Positions 57,021 through 64,000 of a stretch of 64,000 nt of DNA are shown one piece after another. The notes beneath the pieces are model-generated. The model did not search any database. It worked only from the letters and a program-made list of their open reading frames with translations, and was not told the DNA's origin. Location of the stretch: assembly GCA_963995505.1 (NCBI GenBank), contig OZ023190.1, forward strand, positions 682,001 to 746,000. The letters are read 5' to 3'. Numbering within the stretch: the stretch's first letter is position 1; each line of letters begins with the position of its first letter. The position numbers and the translations under genes were made by a program. This DNA comes from Hypericum androsaemum. Lineage: Eukaryota > Streptophyta > Magnoliopsida > Malpighiales > Hypericaceae.

Positions 57021-57648
57021 AAGGTAGGTTACCAAGAGAGGAACGAAAGTATAAAAACAGTAACTGCATAACATCAACCCAAACTACCTACTTTGCCCCA
57101 AGAACCAAAGCAAAAAAAAAAAAGATCATGGACATGAGAGTGTTTAACAGGGTTGGAAACAGAAGTAGAAGAAGAAGCCGGAGGAAGAGGAGGGGCGTGG
57201 ATAGGAAGGGAACGCGGAAAGTGGAACTGAGAGAGTATAGGAAGTGGCTCTTATATATGGGATAGAGGCGGTTTGACCCAGCCTTCTAGCCGTTACACTT
57301 TTTTTTGTTTAGGGAAAAATAATTTCTCAAATTGGATCGTCAAGGAGCGCGCGTAAAACTCCCTGGGTGTTCTAAAAATGGTCCGAGGAGCCCGTTAGGA
57401 GGCCCAAACACCTGGGGCCCAAAGTCTTACATGAAGCCCTAACTTTTGGGCCAAGGATAAGGGCCTCCAGCTCAACAGGATAAGAATATAAGCCTTTTTA
57501 ACTGCAACCCAACAAGTCCATGAAAAGATGGGTTTTAGCCCAATGGAACTATGGCTTGGCTTGTAGCCTAACTTTACCTCGTCGCCATAAATCTACTAAT
57601 ATGGGTTTTAATCTTTTTTTTTTTTACCACGCGAAACATACGTACAGG
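57021..57648. other. Spacer upstream of the UPF1 fragment
   Basis: No gene. A purine-rich stretch (57090-57250) is open in one frame but Arg/Lys-rich without domain. It ends in cgtacagg (57641-57648), the left target copy of the hAT element. Confidence 0.45.
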
Positions 57649-58939
57649 TAGACCTGACCACGGTTCGAATTTGGACGAATTTGAATCGAATTTATTCGAA
57701 TTCGAATTCATCAAAACATTAAACCGTATTCAATTCTTCACAAGACGAATCGAATACGAATTATGAATTTTCGAATTAGAATCGAATTAGAATCGAATTA
57801 TAATCGAATTCGAATTCGAATTAATTCCAACGATGTTGAACATCTTGTGGAAAATGTTTTGGTTTCATGTTGTTTAATTTGCAAAAAAATTTCTAATCTT
57901 TTAGCAATTTTGGGCGAGCCCATAATAAATTAAGTGCTTGTTTAATTGGTCCTAATGTAGATTCTAAAGCTTTAATTCCATATTGGGTACAAAGATTAAA
58001 TATATGACATGCACATCTAATATGAAAAAATTTTCTTCCGAATCGTGTACAAAAAATTTCTAAATCTTTAACCATAACATTATTAGAACTTGCATTATCT
58101 AGAGAAATTGAAAATATTTTTTGAACTAGATTATATTCTTGTAAAATAATATGCAATATTTTATAACAATTATTCCCACTATGACTATCATCAAAAACTC
58201 TATATGCAATTATTCTTTTTTGTATATTCCATTCATTATCAATCCAATGACATGTAATACTAAAATATGAATGTGTTTGCCAATGATCACTCCATATATC
58301 ATAATAAGAGAAGTAGCTCCAATTAGTAAACTTGAGGGAGAATTTATATAGCTCAAATTTTCAATAAGAGAAGTAGAGAATTGAGATTGGAATGTGTAAA
58401 ATTTGAAGAATAAGAGGTGGTATTTATAGAGTTGGGAAGAAATTCTGAATTTATAAAAAAAAATTTTAAAAGTACCAACAGTAAAAAAACGGTAACCTAG
58501 GGATTAAAACGGTAACAAAAAAATGGTAAGAAAAAAAATGGTAATTTGCCCTTGAAATTTAAATTTCCCCCTTCCCTTTTAATTCCCCCCCCCCCCCCTT
58601 TTTTTTTAAATCCCCCCCCCCCCCCTTCTTTTTTTAATTCCCTCCCCCCCTTTTTTTTAAAATCCCCCCCCCCCCTTGGAATTCGAATTTGAATTCGAAT
58701 TCCATACGAATCGAATTCGAATTACGAATTTGAATTCGAATTTGATACGAATCGAATTCGAATTACGAATTCGAATTGAATTCGCCGGTTTGACGAATTA
58801 CAAAAAACTTGAACCGTATTCAATTCTTATCATGACGAATTCGAATCGAATTTTTTGACGAATCGAATCGAATTTTTTACGAATCGAATCGAATCGAATC
58901 ACGAATCGGATTCAATTCATGGCAAGGTCTACGTACAGG
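57641..58939. mobile_element. hAT element with perfect 8-bp target-site duplication
   Basis: The element at 57649-58931 (1283 bp) starts tagacctgaccacgg and ends ccatg...aaggtcta-like (reverse: tagaccttgccatg), flanked by cgtacagg at 57641-57648 and 58932-58939. Both sub-terminal regions are packed with gaattcgaat/aatcgaat motifs. A transposase fragment lies inside. 58588-58675 is a run of C-tracts alternating with T-tracts (about 30-bp imperfect period). Confidence 0.9.
57893..58156 (-). pseudogene. hAT transposase fragment
   Basis: FSISLDNASSNNVMVKDLE (the conserved Asp-Asn-Ala motif of the hAT RNase H fold) and FFHIRCACHIFNLCTQYGIKAL match the middle of plant hAT transposases (Ac/RICESLEEPER group). 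No BED finger and no C-terminal dimerisation domain are present, so it is a deleted, non-autonomous copy. Confidence 0.85.
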
Positions 58940-59386
58940 TTGCAAACCGCCAAACAAGAGGGCTGTCCAGGTAAAAGGCTAAAAACCAGAAAGCCACCTA
59001 TGCAAGATCTTTCCGTAAAGCCAAACTATTAGGCCGAAACCATCACTTTTCACGCATTTAGCCGAACTAAAAAATTTAAATTATTAGGCCGAAATTTTAA
59101 ACTATTAGGCTAAATTAGATTTTACAAGCTAATTTTGTCTCACTTTTCCTGAAAATGGTCGTACCATAACACCAGACCAAACAATAAACTATTAAATTTA
59201 GCCTAACTAAAAATTTTAAAACGAGTTACTAAAACTTTCGCGCATGGTATTTGATCCCAATGATACGCCATAGTTAATATGAAATACTTCAACAACAAAT
59301 GATTTCACAATTTCCACCTCAGAATGGGCGAAGTATAAGTAAAAAGAATATTAAAATTTTAACAATTTCTTCTCACATTTCTCAAA
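58940..59386. other. 3' flank of the HHP gene
   Basis: Imperfect repeats of aaactattaggcc(g/t)aa around 59025-59120. No gene. Confidence 0.45.
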
Positions 59387-61603
59387 CTATACACACCCAA
59401 TCCTGTCCCTATACTCCAAGAACAAGAGAGTGGCACCATAATGAGCCAAGGCTCCCAACACCACAAACACATGGAATATCTGGTGGCTATGCCCGGCCAG
59501 GTCGAACCACCCCGGCCTGAACCTCTCCGGAACCCTAGTCACGTAAAACATCGTCCCCGTCAGGTAGAACACCGCCATGGCGGACTCATAAACCAAGATC
59601 GCATCCCTCTTGGGGTTGCTCCAGTTGACAGCCGTCGCGTGCACCGCGGGGACAATCCCGAACAGCCCCATGGAACAGAAGAGCATGGCGCGGAACGCTC
59701 GGAACTTGCTCGAGGACAGCGCGGGCGCGAGGAGGGTGAAGATGGTGAAGCCCCCCATCGCGGTGATCCCCGCGAGGTAGACGACCTGCCAGTGCTGCTC
59801 GCACTGGAAGATGTAGTAGATGGGTGGGAAGAATGAGGTGATGATCATGGTGGTGATGCCTACGTAGTCGAGGCGGAGGAGGCTGACGTTGAGGTCGTGG
59901 GAGTGGCACGAGAAGAGGTGGCACACGCTGCTCGATAGGAGGCATAGCATCGAGCCGGCGAGGAACACGTAGAACGGCCACCGGGTCGCCGGGATGATCC
60001 CGGCGGGGTGAAGTTCCAGTTGAGGAGGTGTTATGTGCGTCAAGTTCAGTTGTCCTGTCCCACCCTGATACATTATAAAACAATTTAAAGATACTATTTT
60101 GACTCGCACTTGGCCTAATCGAAATACTAATTATTAGTCACGAAGAGTTCACCGGGGACTTAATTAAGAGTACTAATTATTAATTAATTGATTAAGGTAA
60201 CGTGACTTACGACAAACAAGTGGTCGGAGTCACGGGAAACATTTGTCTCTGCGCTGGTAAGAAGCGACCTGCACGATATACGTTGGCATGATGTTATTGT
60301 TAATACAATAATAATACATGTACAATTTCTTTGGGAAATTCCCAACGAAATCGATAATTTCAAATGTTCCATTTTTGAACCTTCCTTTATCCCTTTCCGT
60401 AAAAAGTTACTACTATCACATCATAAATATAATTCAATATATCTCACCATTTAAAAATTTTTATTTTTGCAATCTTGTAAACGTAAATACTATGTATGTA
60501 GTATATTCTCTACTTCCGTATCTCTCCTAATAAAACCGAAAGGAGACAAGTCGGGCCTAGTTGAAGAAACTTATCAATAACGTACACACACCTGGATTTG
60601 CTACGTGCAGTACTCTAAAAAGTCAGCATTATTGTGTGATACCACTCAGTGTTCCAATTATTTCTCTTTGCCAATTATGTAGTATCTCAACCATATCACG
60701 GAAGTTTAACCGGTAGTGAAAATGTCGTTTTAGTAGTTTACTTCAATGTTTTCTTTTCTCTTTTTTTTTTGCATCTAACAAATGACAAATAAGAAATCAC
60801 GATTTTAACCCAAAACCAAGAACAAGATTCCTGACAACTGGAAAGCAACTTGTCAAAAAGCACTTGCGCCAATAAGATAAAGATGATTAAAGAATTGACG
60901 AAAGAGTGCAAAATTTAATTACTAATAGGTATAATATTAATATAAAAATTTACTTCTACAAAAAATAGGGAAGCAATTTCTCAAACAAACCTGGTAAAAA
61001 AGCCGAGTAGATCCGCTACCTGAGGCACTTCCGTTAAATTAGCGAAAGTCAACCCCGCAAACACCACAAACCCAATTAAATGACTACACCAAATCAACAT
61101 ACAAACACAAACAAAAACCATTAGCACTTGCTCTTTTTCAAAGTTCATTCATCACAAGAAATATGAATCACAAAATGAGCTCAATCATGCATCAAAATGA
61201 GAACTTTGTTGTGTTTTATGATGTTCTCGAATCGGGATTAGTTGGCTTAGCAGATAAGTTCCACTTACGTCCAGACATTGAGCGTCTCATTATGCCACCG
61301 GAAGACACTGAAGAGAGCTTCCTTGAGAGTCCAATTGGCCCTGTAATACCCCAATATGAACTCATTGTCCTTCATGTACCCCGGCAGCTCCCGAAACGAC
61401 ACCAACCCGTACCGTTTCTTCCCTTCAATATCGACTCCTCCCTTGCTACCATGAACATGGCCGCCATGGCCGTCGTGGTGGTGCTCACAATTCGAACCAC
61501 GTCCTTCTCTGATCTCCTCCTCCTCGATATTTGTCTGATCTTGGACATGGGTCTGATGATCCATCTTCTTCCCTCTCCTCCTTCCACGATTGCTAGCTTT
61601 CAT
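59387..61603 (-). CDS. Heptahelical transmembrane protein (HHP, PAQR/adiponectin-receptor family), four exons
   Basis: Exons on the minus strand (high to low): 61603-61269, 61083-60991, 60268-60211, 60064-59387; phases join to 387 residues. Start [13 protein letters not shown]; the N-terminal region is His/Glu-rich ([19 protein letters not shown]). The family signature follows: [37 protein letters not shown] (first membrane segment). Exon 4 has [92 protein letters not shown] (Asp/His zinc site of PAQR proteins) and a final segment ending RDRIGCV. Arabidopsis HHP genes respond to hormones and sugar; sequence details resemble the HHP1/2/3 group more than HHP4/5. I do not assign a number. The frame is intact. 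Confidence 0.92.
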
Positions 61604-64000
61604 CTTGGAGGAGAGAACCAAAACATGTAAATTTTTTTGGTGGTGTAATAAAGAAGGGTGTTTCGTGTGGTTATTATAAAGGATGGCACCTTGTCTTTGT
61701 CGTCTCCGCAACAGTATGTTAGATAATTGTAGTTGTGTCATTAATACGGGCTATACTTTTCGCGTTGAGCTCATTTAATTTATTAGAAAAATATCGAGCA
61801 TGTGGATCAACTGATACAAGAAATTGTTTTGAGTACGTTAAATTTGACAAGAAGAATTTTATTTTGGCTTAAATTTAAATTACTCAATTTATTAAATATC
61901 CTATAAATAGGTAGTTTCGTGAAAGAAGGTATGGAGAGAGGGGGAGGGTGCGCAACTACACCAACCAACCGCAGCATTTAAAGTTGGTCATAATTTGATA
62001 CCTTAATGTCTCTGCCTGCCTGTCCATTTTGGTTGGTTTGGGGTTTGCATGTGTTGGATCTTATTGTACTAGTGTACACCCATGTGCCCATTAGGTCACC
62101 AATAAATTTTCTGCTGTTAATATATAATAGTACAGTAAAATTTTTATAAACTGATCTCCTGTAAAGTGATAAACTTTCTAAATTAATAAAAAGTCATGGT
62201 CCCGAGTTGAGACTAGTGTTAAAATTTAATAACTCATCTATCGTAATAATTAATACTTTTTTAAAAAAAATTAGTGCTAAATTTCGGTCTCAATTTTTGC
62301 GTAAAATAATATTTTTAATAAATATATATATATTTACATATTTTACGAATTCGAAAAATATTAAAAGATATTAATTTGTGCTAAATTTGCTTATTTGGTA
62401 AATTTTACATCATCATCCATCTTCTCAATTGTCTTTGAATGACCCTTGTAATCGTCCTCTTGTTGTAAAAAAAATCTCAATTGAGTATATCATTTGAATA
62501 ATGCTATAAATCAAAATGTTAGGTAATTTGTATATAGACAAAGTCACAAGTGGATTCTTATAGGCCAACCTCGATTATGACGATTGCGATTGAAGCTCCG
62601 GTGGTCAGTGCTGTGCTGGGCTCCCTTCCGTCCCTTTGGTATTTACAAATTTATTGTATAGAAATTCAATTTTAATTTTTTCTTGATGCAGGTTAGATCG
62701 GGTGGGTTACGAATTAGCTAAACCATAAAGAAGCTATGTTGTGCAAGGAATGATAGGTGAACGACCAGAAGGCCCGACTGGTATCGCATTTATGCTGATT
62801 GATCGAATACGTAATAAACTCATATACCATAAATTCTGGCACTAAAGACATCTTCGGCAGCATTTTCACTATAATTTCATCATAAATTTACATAAAATAA
62901 CTTATTCTCTCTTATTTTATTAAATTTCATCTGTTCAAATGTATCAAATAACTTATAGCTTAACATATTGAAATGAAACCATTAGAAGTTGTTTTTGATA
63001 AGTGAACCATTATAAAATAGCACGCAACTTGAATATTTAATGATATTTGTTCTATATTTACAAGAACTTTGATATTAATTAATAGAACCCAATTCTTTAT
63101 TACCGGCTGTGTGTGAATGGATATGAATGTTATTGTTTCAAAATATCGAGGGCTATATTTTATGATATCACATTATTTATACTAGTTTTTTTATCTGCTA
63201 GATAGACTAATTCATATTCGAATCGAGTACGATCAAGAAATAATAATAAATAAATAGTTTGTTCTCATTTAATAACATGGCGCCAACCGTCCGTGGTTGG
63301 GACTGCCAACTAATTCATCACAATCAGGATATGAATAAGACGTGAGCCAACGAAAAGATTGGAATGTAATTGAAAACTTTAAATGGTGGTGTTATTAGTT
63401 GCCCGTTGGAAAGATCGATATATAATGGGCGTGACAAGGATCTTTTTAATTTTTTTCCTAATTTGGACTCTTTCGGTCTTTCCCGAGAATCCATTTCAAA
63501 TGCTCGAGTAACGAAATCCTCAAAATAACACACAAATTTCAGCATTAGATCCGCATCAGTTAAGCGATGACTAATTGATCCAAACATAAATTAGTTAATT
63601 TACTGTGTGTCTAGTTATTCGGTGATTTCGAAAATAAATGAATAAAAATCTGCAAGAATCAATCATGTACAGCTGGTCCCAGATGGGTGGGATTGGAGCT
63701 GCGAATCTTTTTCGCTCAATCACGTTGATCTGGACTGAGGAGAAATAGATTATAGATTTTTTTAAAGTGGACTACTCCGATTTGATATAATGCCATGTCA
63801 TCAGTGAATTGTTAATTAGCAAATCAAAAGTTTTTGAGCTAAATTATTTGATTTGAATAAAAAAAATTCAATGCTAATTGGATAAATTACTAAGATTTAG
63901 TCTAACTTTAGAGTTGGCCCCAATTTAGGAAATGATAAATCATAGTGATACCAAATTATTGCCCTTTTAGCATGATCTTTGGAAACTAATAACGATACAT
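61604..64000. other. AT-rich region upstream of HHP, no gene supported
   Basis: Contains the HHP promoter (tataaa-like ttataaagg in reverse at about 61673). A minus-strand frame at 63324-63587 of 87 codons has no recognisable domain or neighbours and I leave it uncalled. The rest is AT-rich. Confidence 0.4.

Noticed and set aside
56975..57265. Plus-strand Arg/Lys-rich ORF
   Set aside because: It overlaps a UPF1 pseudogene exon on the other strand and purine-rich spacer; no domain.
58588..58675. C- and T-homopolymer block as a functional G-quadruplex array
   Set aside because: Possible on the opposite strand, but long homopolymer runs are also typical assembly or slippage artefacts and nothing ties it to a function.
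63324..63587. 87-codon minus-strand ORF as a small gene
   Set aside because: No recognisable domain, splice partner or promoter in an AT-rich region.

Overview
The window is nuclear DNA of a eudicot plant. The evidence is TIR-NB-LRR (TNL) resistance genes, split genes with GT-AG introns, plant Ty1/Copia elements, and orthologues of the Arabidopsis genes ICP55, STR6 and HHP. I cannot name the species. There is no prokaryotic or organellar sequence, no CRISPR array and no RNA gene that I could support.

Layout. 1-3245 is a broken Copia fragment that reappears, apparently base for base, inside the element at 23444-29704. 4.9-9.4 kb holds TNL-1, a complete five-exon TNL whose reading frame can be traced throughout. 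9.4-44.3 kb is a decaying TNL cluster. It contains two TIR remnants that share one internal deletion (about 12.0 and 38.2 kb), three C-terminal relics (19.2, 23.0 and 33.2 kb), a lone TIR exon (36.7 kb) and TNL-3 (41.1-44.3 kb), which has lost its NB-to-LRR junction in frame and has a broken C-terminal domain. These pieces are separated by transposons of several classes, many with target-site duplications that I could read: a nested Copia composite (15.2-19.0 kb), a full-length but degenerate Copia element (23.4-29.7 kb) inserted in a LINE-type RNase H sequence, a gene-capturing inverted-repeat element with an EID1-like F-box fragment (30.8-32.0 kb), a fold-back-like element with hairpin minisatellites (32.0-33.2 kb), and an ORF2-less LINE (33.4-35.8 kb).

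44.6-52.5 kb is the conserved single-copy part. ICP55 (mitochondrial Xaa-Pro aminopeptidase, 14 exons) and STR6 (rhodanese plus FSH1-type serine hydrolase, 9 exons) lie head-to-tail on the minus strand, an arrangement I recall from Arabidopsis (At1g09300/At1g09280). A small ICP55 fragment at 14.7 kb shows that the TNL-ICP55 boundary was once duplicated. 53.1-57.1 kb is an intron-bearing pseudogene fragment of the helicase UPF1, broken up by a MULE-type element and Copia debris. 57.6-58.9 kb is a hAT element with a clean 8-bp duplication. 59.4-61.6 kb is a complete four-exon HHP gene (heptahelical, PAQR family). The last 2.4 kb has no gene I can support.

The genes do not form one pathway. The functional genes are one TNL immune receptor, possibly a TIR-only product, ICP55, STR6 and HHP. 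The rest records repeated duplication and transposon insertion in a resistance-gene cluster. Exon boundaries were set by hand from splice sites, phase and family conservation.
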